Of a DNA stretch of 15,768 bases, positions 1 to 7,121 are shown one piece after another. The stretch spans positions 1-15,768 of the forward strand of contig WRFF01000019.1 in the NCBI GenBank assembly GCA_009778945.1, read 5' to 3'. Position 1 is the first letter of the stretch. Every line of letters starts with the position of its first letter. Source of the stretch: Clostridiales bacterium (GTDB lineage Bacteria > Bacillota > Clostridia > Peptostreptococcales > Anaerovoracaceae). The notes below the pieces were generated by a model, which ran no database searches, had not been told where the DNA came from, and worked only from the letters and a program-made list of their open reading frames with translations. A program made the position numbers and the translations under genes.

Positions 1-894
1 GAGATTCTCGGAGCGTTTAAGGCCGTTGCGGCGGCTGACAGATGGTGTTCGGTACATCCGTGGGACAAATGGTTCCACGATGCCGCGACGCAAAGCGTGC
101 GCGATGAAGGCCTGCCCATGGTGACGGAGAACGTCCGGCCCAGGTGGTACGACAACGAAGAGATGGCGGGAGCAATGTATCAGCTCTATTATCTGGCCAA
201 GAAAGCCGGGATGAAATGGTACGCCATGCACGCTTGGATGCCGGATTCCATCGACCTGGTCAGACTCGCGAAGAAGGAAGGCGTCATCCCCGTGGTCGGA
301 AGCTTTGAGCTCATGCCGAGCATCGATCCCGCCGAGCACCTGTATTATCCGGAAAAAGGCGAGTGGAGCAAATGGGATATCTCCCATGACGCAGTGCCGG
401 ATGAAGACTATATGTGGGCGTCCGTTATGGATGGCACGATTGACTTTATCGGCACCGACCATGCGCCGCACTCGCGGAAAGACTATGAATACCTGCTGGA
501 GGAAAAACCTGCGGACTGGATCCCGGCTTCTCTCGGCTATCCCCTGCTTGACTGGCATGGACACCTGCTGCTGAACAAAGTCAACAAAGGGTATCTCACA
601 CTGGAAAAGCTGGTTGAAGCGACCTCGGTAAACGGAGCCAAGATATTCGGATTCTATCCGAACAAGGGATCCAATCTGCCCGGAACCGACGCCGATTTCA
701 CGATCGTGGACATGGAGAAGGAATGGGCGATTAATTCCGACCATGTTTATACGAAGAGCGGGTTGAACAGCTACCACGGGAGAAAGATCAAAGGCCAGGT
801 GACCCATACGATCGTCCGGGGCTCCGTCGTTATGGAAAATGACGAAGTAATCGGAAAACCGGGTTTTGGGAAGTTCATTAAACCTGTGAAATAG
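1..894 (+). CDS. Dihydroorotase/hydantoinase-like cyclic amidohydrolase (5' end cut off by window)
   Basis: This frame is open from base 1 to the TAG at 892-894 and gives 297 residues of C-terminal sequence; the start lies to the left of the window. It belongs to the amidohydrolase TIM-barrel family that hydrolyses cyclic amides (dihydroorotase, hydantoinase, allantoinase). Seen: GTDHAPH around window residue 151-157, which carries the family's metal-binding/catalytic Asp; a His in HPWD near residue 19; and a His in MHAW near residue 77, matching the usual metal ligands. The usual dihydroorotase stretch TAEVTPHHL is replaced by a GSFELMPSIDP-type segment, so the substrate may not be dihydroorotate. 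The C-terminus has the normal small beta domain (ADFTIVD, GRKIKG, VRGSVV). An adenylosuccinate-lyase-like gene follows in the same direction. Family assignment is strong; the exact substrate is not known. Confidence 0.8.
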   Translation, partial: EILGAFKAVAAADRWCSVHPWDKWFHDAATQSVRDEGLPMVTENVRPRWYDNEEMAGAMYQLYYLAKKAGMKWYAMHAWMPDSIDLVRLAKKEGVIPVVGSFELMPSIDPAEHLYYPEKGEWSKWDISHDAVPDEDYMWASVMDGTIDFIGTDHAPHSRKDYEYLLEEKPADWIPASLGYPLLDWHGHLLLNKVNKGYLTLEKLVEATSVNGAKIFGFYPNKGSNLPGTDADFTIVDMEKEWAINSDHVYTKSGLNSYHGRKIKGQVTHTIVRGSVVMENDEVIGKPGFGKFIKPVK

Positions 895-904
895 CAAAAT
901 GAAA

Positions 905-974
905 AACGCAATCGCCGCTTCCGGACGCGCCCGCCAACAGTCTGCCGGGCAGGAAGCGGCGATTGGCGTTTTAT
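905..974 (+). terminator. Long stem-loop, probable terminator or attenuator between the two + strand genes
   Basis: Bases 905-922 (AACGCAATCGCCGCTTCC) pair with 952-970 (GGAAGCGGCGATTGGCGTT), giving an about 18-bp GC-rich stem with one bulged G and a loop of about 29 bases. A short T run (TTTT, then A and T) follows. It begins 10 bases after the amidohydrolase stop. The T run is short, so partial read-through into the next gene is possible. No separate promoter for the next gene is obvious in the 30 bases left. Confidence 0.6.
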
Positions 975-1004
975 CGGAAAACAATGTGAAAGAATGAGGT
1001 GAGC

Positions 1005-2354
1005 ATGGTGACAACGGAAAGCCCGGATACCCTTTTGAAAGAGCTGTTTTCTCAGCGCGCATGTTTCGGGCGCTGGCTGAAAATCGAAGCCGCTCTGGCA
1101 AAAGCACAGGCAGCGGTGGGGGTTATCCCTTCGGAAGTGGCGGATGAAATCATTCGAAAAGCGGATATAGAAAAGCTGGACTTTCAAAACTACGAAGAGA
1201 TGTACGCGCAAACAGGCCATCCGATGGTCGCTTTTTTGCGGGTTATTCAGCCGCAGATCGGGGATGCCGGACAATACCTTCATATCGGCCCGACGACGCA
1301 CGACATCATCGACACAGGCACGGCGCTCGCTCTCAGGGATACATATGACGTCATCTACCGCAGCCTCCGGCGAATTGAGGCAAGCCTCCTGGCTCTCACG
1401 GAAAAACACAAGGACACCGTTATGGCGGCGAGGACACACAATGTGCAGGCTGTCCCTATCACATTCGGTTTTAAAACCGCAATTATGGCGGATGAATTGC
1501 GCCGAAACATCGACCGGCTGAGCGAAAGCAAAGAGCGCGTCCTGACTCTGCAGCTTTTCGGAGCGGGCGGCATGATGGCGGCGTTCGGCCCCCATGCGCG
1601 CGAAATCCTGGATCTCGTCGCAGAGGAATTGGATTTGCATGTTCCGAATATCGCGTGGCACGCGGCACGCGATCGGCATATCGAATTCATGGGCGTGCTG
1701 ACCATGATCGGAGTGGCGCTCGGCAGAATCGCACAGGAAGTCTATCTGCTTATGGCGACGGAAGTCGCGGAAGTTTATGAACCCTGGCAAACAGGCATCG
1801 TGGGGTCGTCGTGTATGCCGCACAAAATCAATCCGACCATTTCACAGACGATCATGTCTCTGGCGCGAAAGATCCGGTACGACGCGTTTCTGATTGCGGA
1901 AGTCGCCATGGTCGATCATGAATGGAACCTGGAACATTTTTTGTCCGGGCGTGAAAAACTCGAAGAGGCTTGCGTCTATATGGGAGAATTGCTTTCCCAC
2001 AGCGAAAACCTGATCCAAAACATGGTCGTGAATCCGGAAAACATGATGAAGAACCTGAACGCCCTAAAAGGCTTGATGCAGTCCGAGACCGTCATGATGG
2101 CGCTCGGGGAGAAAATCGGCAAGATGAACGCGCACGAAATCGTGAACGAGGACGCGACCAAAGCGCTTCGCAGCGAATTGGGCTTCACGGAAGTCCTGGT
2201 CGCAGACGAGCGCGTGAATCCTTATTTGACGGAAAGCGAGATCGACGGGATGCTCGATCCGAGGCATCATACGGGGCTGTCCTCCGCGTTCGCGTCGGAC
2301 GTCGCCGCAAGGCTGCGGGATTTGCGGGAAAAAGAACCGGAACATATCCTGTAA
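1005..2354 (+). CDS. Adenylosuccinate lyase-like / fumarase-superfamily lyase
   Basis: A 449-residue member of the aspartase/fumarase superfamily, whose enzymes eliminate a substituted amine from an aspartate-type substrate to give fumarate. Seen: the superfamily signature GSSCMPHKINP at about residues 267-277; PTTHDIIDT (about 96-104), matching the TSxDI substrate loop; RTHNVQAVP (about 143-151), matching the THxQ.AvP histidine motif; and an ADSL_C-like tail with LVADERVNPYL. Length fits the about 450-residue PurB/carboxymuconate-cycloisomerase-like class. Three starts are close together: GTG 999, ATG 1005 and GTG 1008, behind GAGGTGA at 996-1002; ATG 1005 is chosen. It lies between a cyclic amidohydrolase and a convergent PyrK/PyrD-like unit, with no purine-synthesis gene in view, so a catabolic role on an N-substituted aspartate is likelier than purine synthesis. 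That role is inference. Confidence 0.82.
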   Translation: MVTTESPDTLLKELFSQRACFGRWLKIEAALAKAQAAVGVIPSEVADEIIRKADIEKLDFQNYEEMYAQTGHPMVAFLRVIQPQIGDAGQYLHIGPTTHDIIDTGTALALRDTYDVIYRSLRRIEASLLALTEKHKDTVMAARTHNVQAVPITFGFKTAIMADELRRNIDRLSESKERVLTLQLFGAGGMMAAFGPHAREILDLVAEELDLHVPNIAWHAARDRHIEFMGVLTMIGVALGRIAQEVYLLMATEVAEVYEPWQTGIVGSSCMPHKINPTISQTIMSLARKIRYDAFLIAEVAMVDHEWNLEHFLSGREKLEEACVYMGELLSHSENLIQNMVVNPENMMKNLNALKGLMQSETVMMALGEKIGKMNAHEIVNEDATKALRSELGFTEVLVADERVNPYLTESEIDGMLDPRHHTGLSSAFASDVAARLRDLREKEPEHIL

Positions 2355-2358
2355 AATT

Positions 2359-3597
2359 TCAATAGACGCCGTAGGCAAGCGTCGTTTCGCGCCACGCTTC
2401 TATCAGATCATGTCTCGCGTTGTCTATCGCGAGGGAATTGCTCATAAGATAGCCGCCTCCCGGCGCGCAGGTATCGATCAATTTTTTCGTCGCTTTCACC
2501 ACCTCATCCACCGTTCCGGAAATCAAAAGGGAGGTGTCCAGGTTGCCCGCGATGCAGGCGGTTTTCCCAAGTTTCTGTTTGGCCAGCGCCATGTCCACCT
2601 TCTCAAACAGATAAATGACTTTCCCCGGCGTGATGTCCGAAATGGTATCGAGCCTCGTGTCGTAGTGCCCTTCGCACAGTACGAACGGGGTGATATCCTT
2701 CGCGATCAGCGCGAGCAGCATACGCTTGAGCTGCGGCCAATAATATTTGTCGTAGTTTTCCGGCGACATAAATTCATCCAGCCCACAGTGCAGCGGCACC
2801 AGCGCGTATTGCGCGTGCATGGCTTCGGCCTGCCCTACCTTGGCCGGTATGCTGATTTCCGCCCAGCGTTCCACCGCTTCGTTCAACCGGAGAGGATTCT
2901 CGCACAGATCCATAAGGGTTGGCATCAAACCGCGGATACAATCCGCGAATTCGTCAAACGGCGACGTGGCGACCGCCGTTGCATATACAGGATAGCCCAG
3001 CTCGATAGCCCGCAGAGAAATTTTCGCCTTTTCCCTGGCGGCATTTGCGGCGGTTTCGCCGATCTTTAGGAGGTTTTCCAATGCTTCTTTCACGCCGGGC
3101 GCGGCGGCGGCCGATAAGGAAACCGGCGCCTGCGCGACAAGCGCGTATATGCTCAGGTTTTCCAAACCTTCGAACGCGCCGTATTTTTTCGGCAGTACCT
3201 TTCTGAGCAGAAAACGCGTGGGATCCTTCAGATATTCATCCCATTCGTCATCCTGCAAAAAACATTCGTCCAGATACTGATAGGGGGCGTCCAGCGGCAT
3301 ATCCCAATACGGGCCCGGCCAGCGAAGATTTTTTGCGCCGGCCTGTTCCATGACGTCGATCGGATAAAAGGAAGGCGCGTAAAGCAGATCCGGGTCGTAT
3401 TGCTCCAGGAACCGCTCCATCGGAGGGATCATAGACGTGAGATCCTTCATCGCCTCATACATCGTCACGCCGTCGTAACGCAGCGCATAAAAAGAGCCCA
3501 TATAGGGGACAAACGGCACGCGGTCCGCCTGTTCAAGACGGATAGCTTTCTTTACGCGGGCATCCCGTTCTTTGAATTGTTCTTCATATCCCGGCAT
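2359..3597 (-). CDS. Uroporphyrinogen decarboxylase-family protein (UroD/MtaA-like, unknown substrate)
   Basis: A 412-residue protein of the UroD superfamily TIM barrel, which contains haem-pathway decarboxylases and zinc-dependent corrinoid methyltransferases (MtaA, CmuA). Seen: the typical central block with HCGLDEFMSPENYDKYYWP (about residues 270-288), the ITPGKVIYLFEKVD and CIAGNLDTSLL stretches (about 323-357), and a glycine-rich C-terminal GGGYLM. The methyltransferase zinc motif HxC is not intact at its usual place; the protein has LCEGHY at about 307-312, as in a subgroup of uncharacterised anaerobic UroD-like proteins. Start: GTG 3600 and ATG 3597 are adjacent; AGGAGG ends 6 bases before the ATG, so ATG 3597 is chosen. 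It is the last gene of the pyrK-like/pyrD-like unit, 20-odd bases after the PyrD-like stop. No corrinoid protein is visible, so a methyltransferase role is unsupported. Confidence 0.78.
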   Translation of the reverse strand: MPGYEEQFKERDARVKKAIRLEQADRVPFVPYMGSFYALRYDGVTMYEAMKDLTSMIPPMERFLEQYDPDLLYAPSFYPIDVMEQAGAKNLRWPGPYWDMPLDAPYQYLDECFLQDDEWDEYLKDPTRFLLRKVLPKKYGAFEGLENLSIYALVAQAPVSLSAAAAPGVKEALENLLKIGETAANAAREKAKISLRAIELGYPVYATAVATSPFDEFADCIRGLMPTLMDLCENPLRLNEAVERWAEISIPAKVGQAEAMHAQYALVPLHCGLDEFMSPENYDKYYWPQLKRMLLALIAKDITPFVLCEGHYDTRLDTISDITPGKVIYLFEKVDMALAKQKLGKTACIAGNLDTSLLISGTVDEVVKATKKLIDTCAPGGGYLMSNSLAIDNARHDLIEAWRETTLAYGVY

Positions 3598-3620
3598 CAC
3601 AACCCTCCTGTTATTGAACG

Positions 3621-4553
3621 CTATCGGACGTGCGCGATGCCGACAATCTCGGAAATATTTGAAATCGCATTCTCCTCGCAGTATTTCTCGAGCCCGAGCA
3701 CGACTTCCTCGCCGACTTTCGGATTGATATAATTCATCGCCCCGATGGCTACCGCGGACAGTCCGGCCATCATGTATTCGACGGCGTCATCCGCGCAGGC
3801 GATACCGCCGCTTGCGATCATCGGAAGGGATATTTCCTCATACAAATCCCACGTTTTCAGAATACCGATCGGTTTGACAAGCGGTCCGGAAAGCGGGGCT
3901 TTGACGTTGTAGAAATAGGGTTTTTTCTTCTTTATGTCGATTGCGATCCCCATCGGGCTTATGCTCATATGGATAGCGTCAGCGCCTTCCGCTTCGACAG
4001 CTTTTGCCACCTCGTTCATATTGGGGAAATTCGCGATGATCTTCACGATAACGGGGTACGGACTGATACGGCAAACGGCCTTCGTGAGTTCCGCCACCAT
4101 ACCGGGATTGCTTGAGAACGCCGCGCCGCCAGCCTTTACATTCGGGCAGCAGGCGTTAAGTTCCAGCGCGGCAATTTCATCTTTTCCGTACTTTTCGGCA
4201 ATTGCGTTGATCGCATAAATATAGTCATCCACGACACTCCCGCCGACGCTTACGATACGCTGGCCCGGCCGGAGCACGCCTGCCGCCGCCGGCAACACTT
4301 TTTCCAAATACTGATCAATTCCGACGTTCATAAGGCCGATGGAGGACATCATGCCGCCGTGGACATCCAAAATGCGGGGCGGCGGGTTCCCCTTCCTCGG
4401 TTCCCTCGTGACCGTCTTCAGCGTCACGCCGCCGAGTGCGCTCAAATCCGTATGGGGGTCCAGTTCGACGGCATTGCCGCAGCAGCCCGACGCCAGCGTG
4501 ACCGGGTTGCAAAGCTCAATTCCATTCAATTTTACTTTCAGGCGCTCACTCAT
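3621..4553 (-). CDS. Dihydroorotate dehydrogenase class 1B-like catalytic subunit, divergent active site
   Basis: A 310-residue flavoprotein-type TIM barrel, the normal length for class 1B PyrD. Seen: ASGCCG near the N-terminus; TLKTVTREPRKGNPPPR (44-60) with the conserved flavin/substrate Lys46; LNACCPNVKAGG (132-143) with a Cys at the class 1B catalytic position; VIVKI (Lys171); ASGGI (248-251) and AVAIGAMNY near the phosphate site. Odd: the block that reads GMLNAIGLQN in B. subtilis PyrD is GMMSSIGLMN here (Asn to Ser70), and the INT motif is replaced by SIS (Asn to Ile198). Both lost Asn residues contact the pyrimidine in known enzymes, so a different substrate is likely. Start ATG 4553 is behind a GAGGAGA site and overlaps the PyrK-like stop by 8 bp. 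A longer frame exists but is not used. It probably forms a complex with the PyrK-like subunit. Confidence 0.85.
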   Translation of the reverse strand: MSERLKVKLNGIELCNPVTLASGCCGNAVELDPHTDLSALGGVTLKTVTREPRKGNPPPRILDVHGGMMSSIGLMNVGIDQYLEKVLPAAAGVLRPGQRIVSVGGSVVDDYIYAINAIAEKYGKDEIAALELNACCPNVKAGGAAFSSNPGMVAELTKAVCRISPYPVIVKIIANFPNMNEVAKAVEAEGADAIHMSISPMGIAIDIKKKKPYFYNVKAPLSGPLVKPIGILKTWDLYEEISLPMIASGGIACADDAVEYMMAGLSAVAIGAMNYINPKVGEEVVLGLEKYCEENAISNISEIVGIAHVR

Positions 4554-5298
4554 CGAACAGGATCTCCTCTCCGGAAAAAATGGGGCCGTCGTTGCAGGCT
4601 TTTTTGTATGCAAAGTCTTCCCCGTCTTTGACAGGTACGATACATCCGCCGCAAATACCGAAACCACAGCCCATCGCGGCTTCCATCGACAGCCAGGTCG
4701 GCGCATGGTTTTCCGCGCCCAGGCCCGCCACAAGCTTCATCATCCCGTAGGGGCCGCAAGCATATAGCGCGGCCCCGCCTACGCCCGAAATCATTTTTTG
4801 CAGCAAGGGCCCTATTTCGGCCCTGTTTTCCGCAACCGTGACGGACAGATTTTTACCTGCCTCCAAATGCGCAATGAGCTCCGATTCGCGTTTCGGTGAA
4901 AATAGCAGGTGGACTTTCTTGTCGGTTTGCGCAAGCCTGTCCAGCAGAAAATTGATTGGGGCGAAGCCGACGCCTCCGCCGACAAGAATCAAATCTGTAT
5001 CTTCCGGGCGCCAGGTGAACAAATTTCCGAATGGGCCCAGGATATCCACGCTGTCGCCGACACGCCATGCGGACATCACCTTCGTCCCCCTCCCGACAAC
5101 GCGTACGAGGAGTTTTATGACCGTGCCATCCGTGCTGTAGACGCTGAAAGGCCGCCGCAGAAAAGGGTCGTACGCTTTTGATACGCCCACTTCAACAAAC
5201 TGCCCGGGCGCCACGTTTAAGGCGATTTCCGCGCAATCGAAAGCGAAAATAAAATCGCGGTCATTCAGTTGCTCAATATTTGTTATGGTTGCTATCAT
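4546..5298 (-). CDS. PyrK-like electron-transfer subunit (FAD, NAD, 2Fe-2S)
   Basis: A 250-residue protein of the ferredoxin-NADP reductase-like family, matching PyrK, the subunit that passes electrons between NAD(H) and the FMN of a class 1B PyrD. Seen: the FAD motif RRPFSVYS (48-55), the nucleotide motif VGGGVGFAP (106-114), ACGPYGMM (180-187), and a complete 2Fe-2S set in MGCGFGICGGC followed by KKACNDGP (Cys 211, 216, 219 and 235). All cofactor sites look intact, so this is a working redox subunit. The ATG at 5298 has no strong ribosome site. It is the first gene of the minus-strand unit, and its end overlaps the PyrD-like gene by 8 bp, which suggests coupled translation and equal amounts. 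The pyrK-pyrD order is that of pyrimidine operons, but no pyrF or pyrE follows. It serves whatever substrate the PyrD-like partner uses. Confidence 0.88.
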   Translation of the reverse strand: MIATITNIEQLNDRDFIFAFDCAEIALNVAPGQFVEVGVSKAYDPFLRRPFSVYSTDGTVIKLLVRVVGRGTKVMSAWRVGDSVDILGPFGNLFTWRPEDTDLILVGGGVGFAPINFLLDRLAQTDKKVHLLFSPKRESELIAHLEAGKNLSVTVAENRAEIGPLLQKMISGVGGAALYACGPYGMMKLVAGLGAENHAPTWLSMEAAMGCGFGICGGCIVPVKDGEDFAYKKACNDGPIFSGEEILFDE

Positions 5299-5383
5299 TT
5301 TTTTCTACCCAAAATCAAAAGCGTCACGCCCAACAACGGATTTATACCGAAGATACTGATATGAAAATTATCATAGATAGAAC

Positions 5384-5415
5384 TTGATTTCATTATCCGG
5401 GATTCATGAAATCAA
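5384..5415. promoter_or_regulatory. Perfect 10-bp inverted repeat, candidate operator of the pyrK-like unit
   Basis: TTGATTTCAT (5384-5393) and ATGAAATCAA (5406-5415) are exact inverted copies around a 12-base centre, in the 147-bp gap between the PucR-type stop and the PyrK-like start. There is no T run after it on the minus strand, so it is not a typical terminator. A possible minus-strand -10 (GATAAT, about 5368-5373) lies just downstream of it, with no good -35. That arrangement would suit an activator bound at the repeat. The likely binder is the PucR-type protein encoded next door; this is inference. Confidence 0.5.
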
Positions 5416-5445
5416 AGCGTATTTTTGTGCAGAAGGCACATATGC

Positions 5446-7050
5446 CTATCTTTTTGACTCGCTTAAATCCTGTCCGTAATTGATGATACACTGATCATTG
5501 ACAATTTGAATATCTCTGGTGTACTCGAGAATTTTCATGGAAAGATAGCAATCCTGAAAAAAATTATTGTCTGCCAGGTCCATCCCTGTGATTTCTTGAA
5601 TTTTTTGAATCCTGTAATTTACCGTATTCCTGTGAACATGAAGCGAGTTTGCGGATCCAAGCTTTTTTTGCGCCATTGTGATGTACGAAAACAGCGTTTG
5701 CGTATAACAGGATTTATGTTTGATATCAAATTCCATCAACGCAATCACGGCGGGGTGACAAAAATCCCGAAGTTCATTTTTCGAATAAATTTCAAACATA
5801 TGAAAAATGGCAATATCGTCATACTGAATGATTTGTTTGCCGTTATTCAATATGCATCCCAATTCCAACGCTCTGACGGCTTGGTTGTAATGCTTTTGTA
5901 TTTCATCGAGATGCTTGAATTTCCTGCTGATCCCGACGATGATCGGCTTGTTCATTAAAAAGGTTTCCAAATCCGTCAGCTTCATATCCACCGAAGCCTT
6001 TTCGGCTTGTGAGACGATTACAACGATATGATTTTGATAAATAAGAACCTTGCCGTCAGCTATCATATTCTCCAATACGCTGATGGAGCTTGCCATCGTT
6101 ATTCCAATTTGATCAAAATGGGACAAATCCATCACGATCACATAGATTTTATCGCTCAGATGCAACTCCAGCATATGGCTCCGCTCCTCTATCACGCTGG
6201 GGTCTTTTAATTTTCCGCTGAGCAAATCAATTAAAAAATGTTCATATAGCGTTTGTTTTGCGATGGCAAACGGCGTATCCCGCTGCAGTGTCCAAGAAAT
6301 AACATTGCTTAACAAAGTGATCAGCTTCAGATGTTCCTCGGAGAATTCCCGTTCAAATTCAAGGACGAACAACTGCGCCACGATTTTATTTCCGACGCTG
6401 ATATTGGAGAGCAGCCGCTTGTACTTTGCCTTGTCCCACACGCCGAGGATCGGTTCCCTGCTCTTCAGTATCCGTTCATATAAATGATCCGTTTTAAACG
6501 TTTCCACGATATCGGGAGAAACGTACTTGTTGTTTATGATGTCTATCCAAAAAGGATCGTCAATATCGTCGTTATTCGTACTTTCAATCAAACTGAAACT
6601 GGAGTCGTTTATCAGCATCGGATTGCCGATATACTCATAACCGATATTCAGGATCTCTTTCAATCCCTTCCGTTTGTCCAAGGCATCCAACAGGCGCATG
6701 GAAAAATCGGCATATCTTTCTTCCTGTGAAAAGAATTCCCTTACATTGGCTAAAAGCGTAGGGGAATCGTCTTCTGTTTCCAAAAAAATCATATTGCATT
6801 CAGTGCCTTCCGGGATCGCCGGCGGGACGGCGTTCCTGGAATAGCACAGAATATTCAATGGAACGGGATGGCTTACGAGATTTTTTATTTGGGACGCCCG
6901 CCCGATATACAAGCAATTGGAATCAAATTCATGCTTGTTTTCATCCAACGGGCCCGCGTAATAAATCGGCGCATTTATTCTGTTGGCGCAGACCAATTGT
7001 ATTTTGTATTCTCTGAATTTCGAAAAAAGCTCACTAAATGTTATGGACAT
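5446..7050 (-). CDS. PucR/CdaR-family transcriptional regulator
   Basis: A 534-residue cytoplasmic DNA-binding regulator. Seen: an N-terminal sensing half of unclear ligand (about residues 1-260, with a PAS/GAF-like stretch around 135-255); a degenerate GGDEF-like domain about 300-410, ending in GISRKF and HYNQAVRALELG as in CdaR proteins; and a C-terminal helix-turn-helix at about 450-495 with HVHRNTVNYRIQKIQEITG, the hallmark of the PucR family. These proteins usually control catabolic genes for purines, ureides, amino acids or sugar acids and bind the pathway substrate. The start is the ATG at 7050, behind AAAGGGAGGG; a longer frame running into the preceding gene is not used. It lies just upstream of the PyrK-like unit and is much more AT-rich than its neighbours. 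It probably controls that unit. Confidence 0.88.
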   Translation of the reverse strand: MSITFSELFSKFREYKIQLVCANRINAPIYYAGPLDENKHEFDSNCLYIGRASQIKNLVSHPVPLNILCYSRNAVPPAIPEGTECNMIFLETEDDSPTLLANVREFFSQEERYADFSMRLLDALDKRKGLKEILNIGYEYIGNPMLINDSSFSLIESTNNDDIDDPFWIDIINNKYVSPDIVETFKTDHLYERILKSREPILGVWDKAKYKRLLSNISVGNKIVAQLFVLEFEREFSEEHLKLITLLSNVISWTLQRDTPFAIAKQTLYEHFLIDLLSGKLKDPSVIEERSHMLELHLSDKIYVIVMDLSHFDQIGITMASSISVLENMIADGKVLIYQNHIVVIVSQAEKASVDMKLTDLETFLMNKPIIVGISRKFKHLDEIQKHYNQAVRALELGCILNNGKQIIQYDDIAIFHMFEIYSKNELRDFCHPAVIALMEFDIKHKSCYTQTLFSYITMAQKKLGSANSLHVHRNTVNYRIQKIQEITGMDLADNNFFQDCYLSMKILEYTRDIQIVNDQCIINYGQDLSESKR

Positions 7051-7092
7051 TTTACCCTCCCTTTGAAATTGAGAAAACCTGAAACCAAATTT

Positions 7093-7101
7093 ATTATAGC
7101 A
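7093..7101 (-). promoter_or_regulatory. Extended -10 promoter of the PucR-type gene
   Basis: On the minus strand TGCTATAAT (7101 to 7093) is an extended -10 element, 43 bases before the ATG at 7050 and 20 bases after the stop of the preceding gene. No good -35 is present at 16-18 bases, which is usual for extended -10 promoters. It would let the regulator be transcribed separately from the nifJ operon. Confidence 0.5.
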
Positions 7102-7121
7102 TGCGCTCAGTCCGTTTTTTC

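Noticed and set aside
771..1823. A 350-codon minus-strand frame across the end of the amidohydrolase and start of the lyase
   Set aside because: Antisense to two motif-bearing genes and crossing the hairpin between them; no recognisable domain and no ribosome site.
4554..4733. A 60-codon N-terminal extension of the PyrD-like protein
   Set aside because: It overlaps the 2Fe-2S coding part of the PyrK-like gene in another frame; ATG 4553 gives the normal class 1B length.
5434..5455. Hairpin AGGCA-CATA-TGCCT followed by T residues on the + strand
   Set aside because: Only a 5-bp stem; it would terminate + strand transcripts where no + strand gene exists, and it overlaps the PucR-type stop codon.
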